From Caldilineaceae bacterium (GTDB taxonomy: Bacteria > Chloroflexota > Anaerolineae > Caldilineales > Caldilineaceae), in assembly GCA_028819675.1 (NCBI GenBank), contig JAPPKT010000504.1, positions 1 to 5,703 on the forward strand: DNA of 5,703 bases. Reading direction: 5' to 3'. Below are positions 5,670 to 5,703 of the stretch, one piece after another. Position 1 is the first letter of the stretch. Each line of letters starts with the position of its first letter. The translations under genes were made by a program, and so were the position numbers. The notes beneath the pieces are model-generated. The model worked only from the letters and a program-made list of their open reading frames with translations, ran no database searches and was not told the origin of the DNA.

Positions 5670-5703
5670 CATGTATTATCTGAATATAGGTATTTCACTA
5701 TCA

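Noticed and set aside
1..5703. CRISPR array, tRNA/rRNA, transposase, toxin-antitoxin or known defence genes
   Set aside because: I looked on both strands for regular repeats, conserved RNA motifs, transposase DDE patterns and small paired ORFs, and found none that could be supported.

Overview
The window looks like chromosomal DNA from a GC-rich, free-living bacterium. Two things suggest Chloroflexota (Anaerolineae/Caldilineae-like), as an inference only: the intergenic 'GTAGGGGCACCC..GGGTGCCC' plus 'CCTTCGCGTCCCTTCGCGG' sequence family at about 113-200, and the very long cyclic-nucleotide-binding/bacterial-PH membrane protein. I see no phage, IS, CRISPR or tRNA/rRNA signatures.

Layout. Positions 1-308 are non-coding and repeat-rich: a C12 homopolymer, two inverted repeats and a dispersed-repeat-like element, ending in a strong sigma70-type promoter. 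Positions 309-2204 (+) encode a complete UvrC nucleotide-excision-repair endonuclease with every catalytic and Fe-S ligand position intact. Thirteen bases later, 2218-4740 (+) encodes an unusual 840-residue protein. It has three tandem cyclic-nucleotide-binding-like (CNB) domains followed by two copies of a unit made of a transmembrane hairpin and a bPH2 (DUF304/YdbS-like) domain. The spacing implies co-transcription with uvrC. A 92-bp convergent intergenic region with a candidate hairpin terminator follows. Positions 4833-5627 (-) encode a calcineurin-like metallophosphoesterase with a complete metal-binding set. The last 76 bases hold its promoter and possibly the start of a divergent transcription unit.

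Two observations deserve most attention. (1) Both transcription units appear leaderless: a TAnnnT -10 box lies 7 bp (uvrC) or 6 bp (metallophosphoesterase) before the ATG, each with a -35-like box 17 bp further upstream and no Shine-Dalgarno sequence. The internal operon gene instead has an SD-like AAGGGG. (2) The triple-CNB/double-TM-bPH2 protein is a clear fusion with an internal duplication. Its CNB phosphate-binding cassettes all seem to lack the usual arginine, so it may sense a ligand other than cAMP, or be purely structural. Its link to uvrC is positional only. I do not see proof of a new defence or repair system, but this protein is the best candidate for undescribed biology here.
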